A stretch of DNA of 64,000 bases from Enterococcus raffinosus (GTDB lineage: Bacteria; Bacillota; Bacilli; Lactobacillales; Enterococcaceae), in assembly GCF_001886185.1 (NCBI RefSeq), contig NZ_JXLA01000006.1, positions 83,973-147,972 on the forward strand, given 5' to 3'. Of this stretch, positions 55,881 through 64,000 are shown piece by piece. Positions within the stretch are counted from its first letter, which is position 1; every line of letters starts with the position of its first letter. The notes beneath the pieces are model-generated. The model did not search any database and was not told the origin of the DNA. It worked only from the letters and a program-made list of their open reading frames with translations. Both the position numbers and the translations under genes were made by a program.

Positions 55881-57202
55881 ATAAAATATGAAAGATCACT
55901 GGCAGGACTGGGATAGGCGAAAATGTACCTTTCAATTTCTTCATGTGTCATTTTTTTCATCAACACGATCAAAAGATAATTAATAACCTCATCGGCAAGT
56001 TGGCTCAAGCAACTTATAGAAACAATTCTGTTTTTCTCATCGTAAACAAACTTAATTTTTGCACCTTGGTCATTGATTCGATGATACGTATACCAGCTTG
56101 ATAAATCTGTTGTTTCTGAATGATAGTTTTCTGCATGGTCCGCAAGTTCTCTTTCACTCAAACCTATTCGAGCTAATCGCTGATCGCCAAAAACGATGGT
56201 TGGGATCAATGGATAGTCGATTGCCTTAGTCTCTCCATTCATTGCTTTCGCCACATAAGCTGCTTCGAAACCCGCCACAGGTGTAAGCTTCGGTTGGCTT
56301 TTTGTAATTACATCCCCACAGGCAAAAATATGCTGCTGTGTCGTACGCAAATGGTCATCAACTTTAATTCCTCTTTTATCGTACGATACACCTGCATTCT
56401 CCAGATTTAATCCTTCAACATTTGGATTTCGTCCGGTCGCACCAATAACCATATCTGCGACTAACTCAAAGTTTTCTCCAGTAACGCGATAGTTGGGATG
56501 CAGTAACTCAATAGCCTTTGTATTCACATTAAAGTGAAAGTTAATGCCGGCTTGTTTTAAATGTTCAACTAAGTCATTAACAAGTTCGACATCAAATTCT
56601 TTTAAAGGTCGATCATTATGATGGATGATATGAACCTCAGAACCTGCGGCATTTGCGATAACTGCTAATTCAAAGGCGATATATCCAGCACCAATAAAGA
56701 CAATTTTTTCAGGTAAGTGGTCTAAAGAAAGAAAATCGGTACTGCTTTGTAAAAACTCCTGTCCTTCAATCGGTAACACCGCTGGTCGTTGCCCTGTCGC
56801 AATCAAAAATTGCTCAGCTGTCAACGTTTGATCATCAACAACGATTTGTGTTTTGTTTATAAAGCTCGCTTGTCCTTGGTAACGATCTATTTCTGCAGCA
56901 TCCAACCCATTCTTGGTATTTTGTGGGACGGTATCCGTATAGCTTTTCTTAAAGGCCATCAAATCTTCCCATACGATTTTCGGTGTTTCTTCAAAGCCGT
57001 TTCCGATCATTGTTTCAATCCGTTTTTGTGCCTCTACACCACTCATAAGCATCTTCTTAGGGTCACAGCCACGGTTCGGGCACGTTCCACCCCATAAATC
57101 TGATTCAATAATCGCTGTTGTTTTTCCTTGTTCCTTCAAGGCATACGCCGCAGCATTTCCCGCTGGGCCACTGCCAATCACGATTGCATCATATTTTTTC
57201 AT
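55877..57202 (-). CDS. Flavin-dependent disulfide reductase, glutathione-reductase-like
   Basis: 441 residues: FAD motif IGSGPAGNAAAYAL (residues 8-21), a redox-active pair in GGTCPNRGCDPKK (Cys-x4-Cys near 41-46), NAD(P) motif FIGAGYIAFELAVIA near 165, and AACGDV-type segment FACGDVITKSQPKLTPVA. It is class I pyridine nucleotide-disulfide oxidoreductase. The C-terminal dimer region is present but lacks the usual HPT.SE histidine motif of glutathione reductases (it reads ISCLSQ...). One base separates or overlaps it with the ATPase gene. Substrate may be a low-molecular-weight thiol. Confidence 0.82.
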   Translation of the reverse strand: MKKYDAIVIGSGPAGNAAAYALKEQGKTTAIIESDLWGGTCPNRGCDPKKMLMSGVEAQKRIETMIGNGFEETPKIVWEDLMAFKKSYTDTVPQNTKNGLDAAEIDRYQGQASFINKTQIVVDDQTLTAEQFLIATGQRPAVLPIEGQEFLQSSTDFLSLDHLPEKIVFIGAGYIAFELAVIANAAGSEVHIIHHNDRPLKEFDVELVNDLVEHLKQAGINFHFNVNTKAIELLHPNYRVTGENFELVADMVIGATGRNPNVEGLNLENAGVSYDKRGIKVDDHLRTTQQHIFACGDVITKSQPKLTPVAGFEAAYVAKAMNGETKAIDYPLIPTIVFGDQRLARIGLSERELADHAENYHSETTDLSSWYTYHRINDQGAKIKFVYDEKNRIVSISCLSQLADEVINYLLIVLMKKMTHEEIERYIFAYPSPASDLSYFI

Positions 57203-57204
57203 CA

Positions 57205-58158
57205 TTATCCCTCCTGACTTAAAAAGCGGAAAACGTCACTTCGCTCGATGATACCAAGGATTTTTTTATCATGTTTAAGCATAAAGGATTCTTCTTCAGC
57301 CAATAAATCAAAAACCTCACTTAAGCTTGTATCCAGATCCAAGGTAGTTAGATTAGATGGATTAGTTGCCATTTTTTGATAAAAGCCGCCATTATATAAT
57401 GTTTCTAATGTTTGCGTATAGACTTCATCCGTCGTTTCGTCAAAAAATTCTTCAACGAAATGATTGGCCGGATGCCTTTGGATTTCTTCAGGCGTATCGC
57501 ATTGAATCAGCTTTCCTTCGTGCATGACCGCAATACGACTACCGATCTTCATAGCTTCTTTCATGTTATGTGTGACAAAAATGACAGTATTCCCTAGTTT
57601 TTGGTGCAGTGCTAAGACGAGGTCTTGTAGACTCGCACGTGAAATCGGATCAAGAGCGCTGAATGGTTCGTCCATTAGAACGATATCTGGCTCAGAGGCT
57701 AAAGCACGAATAATTCCGATTCGTTGCTGCTGCCCACCGGATAATTCACTTGGCATCCGATTCCTGAATAACTCGGGGTCCATATCGACCTCTTTTAATA
57801 GCTCATCCACACGATTGTTTCGACGTTCTTTATCCCAACCAAGCATGTCAGGAATTACTTCGATATTCTCTTTGACGCTCATTGTTGGAAAAAGAGCAAT
57901 TTGCTGCAGAACATAGCCGATTTGCCAGCGTAATTTCTGAATATTATAATCTTTAATTCGCTTTTCCTTAAAATAAAGGTTGCCGTCTGTTGGTTCGATT
58001 AACCCGTTGATCATTTTTAAAGACGTCGTTTTCCCACTGCCTGAAGGGCCAACTAAAACAAAAATTTCACCTTTTTTTACAGAAAGGTTTAAATCTTTTA
58101 AGACAACATTGCCTTCAAATTCCTTACTCACATTTTTAAATTCAATAATTGATTCCAT
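57205..58158 (-). CDS. Quaternary-amine/ergothioneine-type ABC transporter ATP-binding protein
   Basis: 317 residues: Walker A GPSGSGKTT, signature LSGGQQQRIGIIRALA, Walker B DIVLMDEPFSALD, and a C-terminal CBS domain (about 250-310) as in OpuCA/ProV-type proteins. Relatives serve glycine betaine, carnitine, choline or, in the EgtUV system, ergothioneine. GGGGAGGAG in the end of the upstream gene precedes its ATG, directly after that gene's stop. Confidence 0.85.
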   Translation of the reverse strand: MESIIEFKNVSKEFEGNVVLKDLNLSVKKGEIFVLVGPSGSGKTTSLKMINGLIEPTDGNLYFKEKRIKDYNIQKLRWQIGYVLQQIALFPTMSVKENIEVIPDMLGWDKERRNNRVDELLKEVDMDPELFRNRMPSELSGGQQQRIGIIRALASEPDIVLMDEPFSALDPISRASLQDLVLALHQKLGNTVIFVTHNMKEAMKIGSRIAVMHEGKLIQCDTPEEIQRHPANHFVEEFFDETTDEVYTQTLETLYNGGFYQKMATNPSNLTTLDLDTSLSEVFDLLAEEESFMLKHDKKILGIIERSDVFRFLSQEG

Positions 58159-59694
58159 CTATTTCTCCTCCCCAATGATTTTCTCTTTCACTAAGAAGTC
58201 ATGAGCGACTTTAGCTGGTTGCTCTTTTTTAACATTAACCAAATAATTCATTTCAATCATTTGATCTTCGGTAATCTTACCAGCTAAACGATTCAGTGCT
58301 TTAACAACTTTTGGATGCTTCTCCGCAAATTCTTTTTTCATTAAAGGTGCCCCTTGATAAGGAGGGAAAAGATGCTGATCGTCTTCCAAAGTCATCAAAT
58401 CATACTGCTTAATCTCACTATCCGTAGAGTAGGCATCAATCACATCAACGTCGCCTGTGTTAATTGCTTGGTATCGTAATGCTGGCTCCATGCTCTGGAC
58501 AGAGCTTAGCTTTACTCCATATTTGTCTTGGATTCCACGATAACCATCTTGACGATCAATAAATTCTAAAGTAAATCCAGCTTTTAATTGATCTTGTTGT
58601 GCCTGAAGTTGAGAAATTTTTGTGATCCCGCGTTTCTCGGCTTCGCTTTTCTTCATTGCCAAAGCATAGGTATTTTCATAATCCATTGGTTTTAACAGGC
58701 GCATATCAAATTGCGAATCTAATAATTTATTGGCTTCTGTATAAGTTTTCTCCGGTGTTAGATTATCTGGAGTATTTTTAGGAACCTCTACTAGACTCTC
58801 TAAAACTGTCCCAGTAAATTCAGGATAAATGTCAATTTGATCACTTTTCACAGCACTGAATAAGAAACTTGTTTTCCCGAAGTTTGGTTTCAATTCCACG
58901 TTAATGGAAGAGTCTTCATCTTTGATAACTTCCTTGTACATGTTAATCAAAATGTCCGGTTCTGAGCCTAGTTTCCCCGCAATCGTTACTGTTTCAGTTC
59001 CAATAGGATTATTCTGAGCAAAGAAAATCCCCCCGATACTTAAACAAATTACTCCTAAAGCAATCAGAGTTACTTTTCCGCTGCGATTTTGTAAAAAGCG
59101 AATCAGTGTGCTGAAGATAATAGCAAGCAAAGCGGAACTAATCGCACCAATCAAGGTTAGGTTTGGATCATTTCGATCAATCCCTAGTAGGATAAAAGTT
59201 CCCAGTCCTCCAGCACCAATCAACGCAGCTAAAGTCGCGGTACCGATAATCAAAACAAGAGCTGTGCGTACACCGGAAATAATTACAGGCATTGCCATTG
59301 GCAACTCCACGCGAATCAACTTACGCATCCGAGACATTCCAAAGGCGTCTGCTGCTTCTTCAATGGATGGGTCAATTTCCGAGAGCCCAATATAAGTATT
59401 TTGAAAAATGGGAAGCAAGGCGTAAACTACCAAGGCGATTAAAGCCGGTACCGTCCCGATACCCACGAAAGGAATTAGTAACCCCAACAGAGCGAGGGAT
59501 GGAATCGTCTGTAAAATACTAGTTATCTGCAAAACGACTTCCGCCAATTTTTTTCGTTGACTCAATAGTATTGCTAAGGGAATTGCGATCACTATGGCAA
59601 TTAATAAAGCACTCAAGGAAATTGCTAAATGTTCAAAGATTGCCGATAAAAGATCGTCTTTTCTTTCACTAAAAGTATTAATTAATTCATTCAT
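58159..59694 (-). CDS. Fused ABC permease / substrate-binding protein (OpuBC or EgtU type)
   Basis: 511 residues. The first 210 form the permease ([62 protein letters not shown]); a further membrane segment near 215-235 leads to an extracellular OpuAC-type binding domain (240-511: [43 protein letters not shown]). Such fusions occur in streptococcal choline and ergothioneine importers. ATG 59694 is preceded by AAAGGAT. Ligand not determined. Confidence 0.85.
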   Translation of the reverse strand: MNELINTFSERKDDLLSAIFEHLAISLSALLIAIVIAIPLAILLSQRKKLAEVVLQITSILQTIPSLALLGLLIPFVGIGTVPALIALVVYALLPIFQNTYIGLSEIDPSIEEAADAFGMSRMRKLIRVELPMAMPVIISGVRTALVLIIGTATLAALIGAGGLGTFILLGIDRNDPNLTLIGAISSALLAIIFSTLIRFLQNRSGKVTLIALGVICLSIGGIFFAQNNPIGTETVTIAGKLGSEPDILINMYKEVIKDEDSSINVELKPNFGKTSFLFSAVKSDQIDIYPEFTGTVLESLVEVPKNTPDNLTPEKTYTEANKLLDSQFDMRLLKPMDYENTYALAMKKSEAEKRGITKISQLQAQQDQLKAGFTLEFIDRQDGYRGIQDKYGVKLSSVQSMEPALRYQAINTGDVDVIDAYSTDSEIKQYDLMTLEDDQHLFPPYQGAPLMKKEFAEKHPKVVKALNRLAGKITEDQMIEMNYLVNVKKEQPAKVAHDFLVKEKIIGEEK

Positions 59695-59819
59695 AAAATA
59701 TCCTTTCAAAATTATGACCTGTTCTCAGTATAACTTAATCAAAATAGTAGACAAAAAGATTGGCTTGGACAAAAGTAGTATAATGAGCAATGACTTACAG
59801 TAAAGAAAGCGGGAGAAAA

Positions 59820-60386
59820 ATGAAATCCAATGATGAATTAAAAAAAATCCAAAGAAAAACACAAGAGAAAAACTATTCTTACTTGAATTCTTATCACTAT
59901 AATTGGTTTAAAGCTATTGAACTGAACTTGTTAAACGGTGATGGCTTTACTAACTATTTCTTACGAATCAAACAAAATGAGCCGATAATCTTTGAAAAAC
60001 TAGAGGGAAGCGTATTAGACGCAACAGTGGTCGCCTTTCAAAAAGGACTATCTGAAATAGATAGCTTTGTCTTAATTACGGCTGCTTGGGCCAATGGCTT
60101 CGTCCCTGAAAAATCCGAATCAGCGATGCAAGATTTGGACCGTTTCCTAACAAACTATACTGTCCAAAAAGAACCACTAATCGGGATTAATCAAATGAAT
60201 GCAGATTTTAATCAGGTATTGATGCAGCATTTTCCTAAAGTTCGTCGTCAAGACTTGCGATTGATTTATCGGTTGCTTCTATTGAAAAGTGTCCCTTCAA
60301 ACCGTGTTACCAAAGAATTAGAAGCCTTAAATGAACCTACCAAAAAAAGAACCATAGAAATGCTGACGCTTTTCCAATCATTCTAA
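59820..60386 (+). CDS. Protein of unknown function
   Basis: 188 residues, soluble, mainly helical, no motif that I recognise (SYLNSYHYNWFKAIELNLLNGDGFTNYFLRIKQNEP; QDLRLIYRLLLLKSVPSNRV). The ATG at 59820 has GGGAG six bases upstream; an in-frame ATG at 59790 lacks one. TATAAT at 59779-59784 could be its -10 box. It is divergent from the transporter and followed by a shared terminator. Confidence 0.65.
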   Translation: MKSNDELKKIQRKTQEKNYSYLNSYHYNWFKAIELNLLNGDGFTNYFLRIKQNEPIIFEKLEGSVLDATVVAFQKGLSEIDSFVLITAAWANGFVPEKSESAMQDLDRFLTNYTVQKEPLIGINQMNADFNQVLMQHFPKVRRQDLRLIYRLLLLKSVPSNRVTKELEALNEPTKKRTIEMLTLFQSF

Positions 60387-60387
60387 T

Positions 60388-60424
60388 AAAAAAGAAACGA
60401 CTGCGAGAATGTCGTTTCTTTTTT
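60388..60424. terminator. Bidirectional terminator
   Basis: AAAAAAGAAACGAC, nine-base loop, GTCGTTTCTTTTTT, between convergent genes. Confidence 0.88.
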
Positions 60425-60425
60425 A

Positions 60426-60725
60426 TTACTTTTCGTGGGTGACCACTACATGCCATTGTTTTAACTCGTAGCGGTAAAGATCGTCTTGAAATACTGGATC
60501 GGCGTCAGAGATTGCTTTGGCTTCTGCTAGACTTTCTGCTTCAAAAATCACCATCGCTCCATCAATTTCCTCGGTTGACATATCCCCGAATACTCCCGCT
60601 GTTAAGTAGCGTTCTTTTGATAATCGCTTCAAATACTGTGCTGACTCCATGGCGACCTGCTCGCTAACCTCCTTTTCCCCATTTTTGTAATCGATCCGAA
60701 CAAACAACATACTACCTTCATTCAT
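60426..60725 (-). CDS. YciI family protein, second copy
   Basis: 99 residues, MNEGSMLFVRIDYKNGEKEVSEQ..., ferredoxin-like alpha+beta fold with the DGAMVIFEAESLAEAKAISDADPVFQ pattern of YciI (dimeric, possible His/Asp acid-base site). The ATG at 60725 follows AAGGGAG. It is 16 bases from the preceding YciI gene, with which it shares low similarity, so the pair may be an old duplication. Confidence 0.8.
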   Translation of the reverse strand: MNEGSMLFVRIDYKNGEKEVSEQVAMESAQYLKRLSKERYLTAGVFGDMSTEEIDGAMVIFEAESLAEAKAISDADPVFQDDLYRYELKQWHVVVTHEK

Positions 60726-60741
60726 ATTATTAACTCCCTTT

Positions 60742-61041
60742 CTATAACAAATAGTTATTCTCTTTATTCGCAATGTGCAAACGATGTAACTCATAAGTAG
60801 CGTAGCCAGCAATAACTAGCGGCTCTTGTTTACAAATTTCTTCAGCTTCTTCATAGCTTTTTGCTTTAAGTAAAAACATTCCTGCCATACCTGGAAACCC
60901 TTTAAATGCACCAGCAAGCTCAATGTGCCCCTTAGTATCTAATTTACGGATGTTCTCAACATGTGCAACCACCCCTGCTTGGTTCAATTTACGATATTCC
61001 TTCGTCTTCTTAATCATCATGACGTATAACCATTCTTCCAT
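60742..61041 (-). CDS. YciI family protein, first copy
   Basis: 99 residues, MEEWLYVMMIKKTKEYRKLNQ..., with KGHIELAGAFKGFPGMAGMFLLKAKSYEEAEEICKQEPLV typical of YciI. AGGAGG precedes the ATG at 61041. It lies 10 bases after the WYL regulator stop and so is probably in its operon. Confidence 0.82.
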   Translation of the reverse strand: MEEWLYVMMIKKTKEYRKLNQAGVVAHVENIRKLDTKGHIELAGAFKGFPGMAGMFLLKAKSYEEAEEICKQEPLVIAGYATYELHRLHIANKENNYLL

Positions 61042-61051
61042 TTTCTTCCTC

Positions 61052-61957
61052 CTAATCATATTTTTCGGCGATTTTCATTGCACGTTTTTTCAATTCTCGC
61101 TGGGCTTCTTTCGGTTCGAGAACTTCCATGTGAGAGCCATAAGAAAGCAGACGGTGGTATGTCCATTCATTCAATGGGTACTGGACGTTCACTAAAAAAT
61201 TTCCATCTGCACACCGCTTAACCTGATGTTCGTTAAACTCATCAAATAAACGATGCGCCATTTCGGGAGAAAATTTCAACTTGAATGATGTAAATGTCAT
61301 ATTATTGGCAGATTCATCTAATGAATAAGTCTCGGACATTACTCGGTCGAAGGTTTCAGTCAAAACTTGTATTCTTTTCATACGCGACAAGCGAAAAACT
61401 CTAATTGCTTGATTCGTATGACAAAATCCAACCACATACCACGCATGAGATTTGAAAACCAATCGGAATGGTTCAACTCTTCTTTTAGATTGTTGCAACT
61501 CAGAGTTGAAATATTCAAAAGCCAAAACATACTTCATAGTGATGGCACGTCGTAATTCCGAAATCGTGATTTTTTCATCGTCGCTACTCCCCCAATAACT
61601 AAGATCAATCTCTAACCAATCTTCTGATAACGGCCGGTCAAATAATGCTCCGATTTTGTTCAGGGCCTCCTTGGCATCTGGATAATTTGATGCTTGAAGA
61701 ATCTGTAGCCCTTGATACACTTGAACCTGTTCTTCCGCAGTTAAAAAGGACTTATTTAGGGCATATCCGTCCATCAGTGAAATGCCTCCGCCCGTTCCCT
61801 TTTTTGAAATAACAGGGATTCCCGATAACGTCAACGTATTCATATCCCGATAAATTGTTCGTGTCGAAACCTCGAAATAATCAGCTAACTCCCGTGCAGT
61901 CACCTGTTTGTGGCTGACAATGTAAAAAATCATCCTTACCAACCGTTCGATCTGCAT
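61052..61957 (-). CDS. YafY-type transcriptional regulator with WYL domain
   Basis: 301 residues. An N-terminal HTH_11 (IERLVRMIFYIVSHKQVTARELADYFEVSTRTIYRDMNTL, residues 3-42) precedes a WYL domain (about 135-220: WYVVGFCHTNQAIRVFRLSRMKRI) and a WCX end. WYL domains bind ligands, often nucleotides or nucleic acid. It likely controls itself and the two YciI genes. GGAAGG precedes the ATG. Confidence 0.88.
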   Translation of the reverse strand: MQIERLVRMIFYIVSHKQVTARELADYFEVSTRTIYRDMNTLTLSGIPVISKKGTGGGISLMDGYALNKSFLTAEEQVQVYQGLQILQASNYPDAKEALNKIGALFDRPLSEDWLEIDLSYWGSSDDEKITISELRRAITMKYVLAFEYFNSELQQSKRRVEPFRLVFKSHAWYVVGFCHTNQAIRVFRLSRMKRIQVLTETFDRVMSETYSLDESANNMTFTSFKLKFSPEMAHRLFDEFNEHQVKRCADGNFLVNVQYPLNEWTYHRLLSYGSHMEVLEPKEAQRELKKRAMKIAEKYD

Positions 61958-62024
61958 AAATTTCCTTCCTTTCGAACATACTATAGCAATGGTAATGTGA
62001 CAACAAGCTGTCCTATTAGATAAA

Positions 62025-62068
62025 GAAAAAAACAGAGAGAAAACATTTGTATGCTCTACCTCTGTTTT
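62025..62068 (-). terminator. Terminator of the small coiled-coil gene
   Basis: AAAACAGAG with CTCTGTTTT around a 22-base loop, T-tract on the minus strand. It overlaps the stop codon. Confidence 0.6.
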
Positions 62069-62276
62069 ATGTCATTCTTGTAATTTCTCTTTCAATCAGT
62101 GCAAGAGACAGCCTTAGCGCCTTTACGCGCTCTTTTGATAAAGTGATTTGCGCCTTCATATTTCGTCCAGCTGATTGTTTTTCCTCTAGTGAAATAATTG
62201 CTTGTTCGATTTTGTGCAACGTTGAAGCTAAGGACTTCTTTGCTGCTAGGTAATCTTCTAATTGATAGTTTTCCAT
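62067..62276 (-). CDS. Small helical protein, unknown
   Basis: 69 residues, almost wholly predicted helix with Lys/Glu heptads (LAAKKSLASTLHKIEQAIISLEEKQ), perhaps a short coiled coil. AAGGAG lies eight bases before the ATG at 62276. Monocistronic. No family recognised. Confidence 0.6.
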   Translation of the reverse strand: MENYQLEDYLAAKKSLASTLHKIEQAIISLEEKQSAGRNMKAQITLSKERVKALRLSLALIEREITRMT

Positions 62277-62422
62277 GCGCCCCACTCCTTTAGAACAAGT
62301 ATATCAAAAAAGCTCTTTCAAAATTGAATGAACTTTACATTATTGAGTAATAATTACAAATTTTACTATCATATAGTGTCTCAACTGTGCTATGCTTATG
62401 GAGAATGATTTCCTAAACAAGC

Positions 62423-62454
62423 AAAAAGCACAGGAAATAGAGACCTATGCTTTT
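62423..62454 (-). terminator. Terminator of the DUF1304 operon
   Basis: Minus strand: AAAAGCATAGG, nine-base loop, CCTGTGCTTTTT (one G-U). Confidence 0.68.
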
Positions 62455-62463
62455 GACAAATAA

Positions 62464-62823
62464 TTAAAAGAATGTTGTTACAAGAGCGATAATAGCTAAT
62501 CCGCCTTGTGTTAAGATAATTTTTTTGTCACTTGTTAAACTACCATACAAAGCAACAAATATGATATAGATTAGGAATATTCGACTAATTTCAATCGGAG
62601 CATTAGAAAAAAACAAGCCATATAGCAAACCAAGTCCAAGTAGTCCATTGTAGATTCCTTGATTCTTAAATAAGGTATTTAAGGATTCTTCCTTCAATTT
62701 TTCTTTTGTCAGATTAAAAACTCTGCTAGTTGTATTTGACGTGGTAGCAAAGGTTTCTAAATACATAATATAGAAAAATTCTAATGCAACGAAAAGAATA
62801 AATATTTTTGAAATGATGGACAA
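62464..62823 (-). CDS. DUF1304 family membrane protein
   Basis: 119 residues with four hydrophobic segments and the family's NQGIYNGLLGLGLLYGL motif near residue 53. The start codon is TTG, supported by AAAGGAGG seven bases upstream inside the end of the monooxygenase gene. Function unknown. It closes an operon of MarR regulator, nitroreductase and monooxygenase. Confidence 0.82.
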   Translation of the reverse strand: MSIISKIFILFVALEFFYIMYLETFATTSNTTSRVFNLTKEKLKEESLNTLFKNQGIYNGLLGLGLLYGLFFSNAPIEISRIFLIYIIFVALYGSLTSDKKIILTQGGLAIIALVTTFF

Positions 62824-62825
62824 TG

Positions 62826-63112
62826 TTAGTCCTCCTTTTCTGTTACAGTTAATTCTGTTTTCTTTTCAGCGTACTCAGGCATGTTACCGAATAGTTTTAT
62901 TAATAGCGGATTTTGGTTATGCTGTTCAACCGCTTCTTGATTTTGCCAATTCTCAATCATGGCAAATTGGTTTTTTTTTCAACTGACTCATATAGATCAT
63001 ATTTTAAGCAGCCTTCTTCTAACCGTGCAGAAGTTATTAAAGGGAAAATATCCGCTAAAAAGTCAGCTCTTTTATCATCATTAATGTAGAAAGTTGCTTG
63101 GATAATCTTCAT
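62826..63112 (-). pseudogene. Antibiotic-biosynthesis-monooxygenase-type protein, frameshifted at a nine-A run
   Basis: From ATG 63112 the frame reads MKIIQATFYINDDKRADFLA...YDLYESVEKK and then stops soon after. Nine T (A on the coding strand) at 62971-62979 shift the frame: with one more A, or two fewer, it continues as NQFAMIENWQNQEAVEQHNQ to a stop at 62826, restoring a normal ABM-domain protein of about 95 residues. Such dimeric ferredoxin-fold proteins oxidise quinones or bind small molecules. The break may be a slippage switch, true decay or a sequencing error. Confidence 0.72.
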
Positions 63113-63128
63113 TATTTAACCTCATTAC

Positions 63129-63767
63129 TTATTTAAATTCTGTAATTTTTTCAGCAGGCAATCGAACAGACGTATATCCAGCTTCTTTCGCCTTACCGAT
63201 AGACAAGATCATGACTGGTGTATATCGGTCTTTATTGAGCCCAAATGATTCAGCTAACTGGTCAGCTTCAAAGCCGCCGATTGGATTGGTTTCATACCCA
63301 TGTGAACGTGCAATTAGCATAAACTGCATAGCAGCTAGACTGGAATCAATTTTTACTACATCATTCATTTGTTCTTTAGTGAAGCTCTTATAATAAGGAA
63401 TAATCGCCGATAACTGTTGATCTCTTACTTCCACAGGCATCTTACCCTCTTCCACAGCCTGATCATAAATTTCTTCACCTAATTCGTAACACAACATATC
63501 CCCAAAAATCAGTATCATGGCTGATGAGGTATCATTTTGTTTAGTATTAAAACGAATCAATGGTTTCAATTTCTCTTTTTGCTCAACACTTTCAACTATC
63601 ACAAAACGCCAAGGTTGCATGTTCACTGAAGAGGGTGCTGTAGTTGCTTCTTGAATCATTTCTAGCATCTCTTCGTGAGATATTTTAACCCTTTCGTCGT
63701 ATACACGAACGGATTTTCTCCCAAATGTAATTTCAGAAAAATCATTATTTACTAGTTCTTTAGACAT
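63129..63767 (-). CDS. Nitroreductase family protein
   Basis: 212 residues, FMN-dependent NAD(P)H nitroreductase fold: RKSVRVYDERVKISHEEML (residues 19-37), EATTAPSSVNMQPWRFVIVE near 42 and YETNPIGGFEADQLAESF near 160. The ATG at 63767 follows GAGGAAG; an upstream TTG (63785) overlaps the MarR stop. It probably detoxifies quinones or nitro compounds with the adjacent monooxygenase, under MarR control. Confidence 0.88.
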   Translation of the reverse strand: MSKELVNNDFSEITFGRKSVRVYDERVKISHEEMLEMIQEATTAPSSVNMQPWRFVIVESVEQKEKLKPLIRFNTKQNDTSSAMILIFGDMLCYELGEEIYDQAVEEGKMPVEVRDQQLSAIIPYYKSFTKEQMNDVVKIDSSLAAMQFMLIARSHGYETNPIGGFEADQLAESFGLNKDRYTPVMILSIGKAKEAGYTSVRLPAEKITEFK

Positions 63768-63781
63768 CGTTACTTCCTCTT

Positions 63782-64000
63782 TCAATTCACTAATTTTTTT
63801 AATAATTCAAGCAATGTTTGAGTTTCCCCCTCATCTAGGGGCAATATAACTCTTTTTTTTGAATGAGTATAATCTTGCTCACACGTTTCCAATGCTTTTG
63901 ATGCTTCATCGGTAATCTTTACAAAAACTTCTCGATTATTGTCTTTGTTTCTTTCGCGAATGACATATTTTTTCGGCTCTTTGTCAAATAGGACTGATAG
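63782..64000 (-). CDS. MarR-family transcriptional regulator (partial)
   Basis: The last 72 residues of a gene running off the window. LFDKEPKKYVIRERNKDNNREVFVKITDEASKALE is the wing and following helix of a MarR winged helix, with the usual N.D.R..F..LT pattern. It is the first visible gene of the nitroreductase operon, and its stop lies next to that gene's ribosome-binding site. It is likely a redox- or quinone-responsive repressor, by analogy with its neighbours. Confidence 0.75.
   Translation of the reverse strand, partial: LSVLFDKEPKKYVIRERNKDNNREVFVKITDEASKALETCEQDYTHSKKRVILPLDEGETQTLLELLKKLVN

Overview
The window is chromosomal DNA from a low-to-moderate GC Gram-positive of the order Lactobacillales, most likely an Enterococcus. 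The gene content points there: a pyrR-pyrP-pyrBC-carAB-pyrKD-pyrFE operon with a PyrR attenuator, an aroE-aroF-aroB-aroC-tyrA-aroA-aroK-pheA operon, a Pbp5-type low-affinity penicillin-binding protein, a lipoteichoic acid synthase and a fused betaine/ergothioneine-type ABC transporter. I cannot fix the species. No insertion sequence, prophage, CRISPR array, rRNA or canonical tRNA is visible.

Layout. 1-12.1 kb: the pyrimidine operon, whose single visible PyrR-responsive leader lies upstream of pyrR. 12.3-17.5 kb: an AI-2E family transporter, rqcH, pckA and an anchored protein of unknown function. 17.6-20.6 kb: a tryptophan-type ABC transporter (trpXYZ) behind a ribosome-mediated attenuator with a Trp-codon leader peptide. 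20.65-29.1 kb: the shikimate/Tyr/Phe operon behind a second, visibly related attenuator whose leader peptide carries Tyr and Phe codons. 29.2-31.3 kb: an LCP-family protein and DegV. 31.3-34.5 kb: two 114-nt structured tandem repeats, then a DUF6530-like protein and a MoxR-ATPase/VWA protein. 34.5-43 kb: a vitamin kinase with an ECF transporter subunit, a UPF0340 protein, assorted small-metabolism genes, an ankyrin lipoprotein, a tautomerase and ltaS. 43-47 kb: a MutS2-like protein without the Smr domain, a candidate pseudoknotted RNA with its own promoter and terminator, and asnB. 47-53 kb: two unknown proteins, a DUF1002 protein and the Pbp5-like PBP. 53-60.4 kb: a guanylate-kinase-like protein, an acetyltransferase, a sce7725-like protein with an MmcB-like nuclease, and a transporter plus disulfide reductase locus. 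60.4-64 kb: a WYL regulator with two YciI proteins, and a MarR / nitroreductase / monooxygenase (frameshifted) / DUF1304 operon that runs off the window.

The strongest discovery candidate is the pair of leader-peptide attenuators at 17.6-17.9 and 20.65-20.95 kb. Each has a near-consensus promoter, a Shine-Dalgarno, an 18- or 20-codon leader ORF ending in Arg-stop, and five mutually exclusive pairings among six RNA segments (1:2, 2:3, 3:4, 4:5, 5:6), followed by a second intrinsic terminator. They share sequence, layout and a QLN tripeptide but carry different sensor codons (Trp-x-x-Trp against Tyr-Tyr-Phe-Ser-Tyr-Phe). This suggests that one attenuator was duplicated and its codons swapped, so that tryptophan uptake and Tyr/Phe synthesis respond to different charged tRNAs. 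Neither leader contains a recognisable T-box. All pairings were worked out by eye; no folding energy or database search was run.
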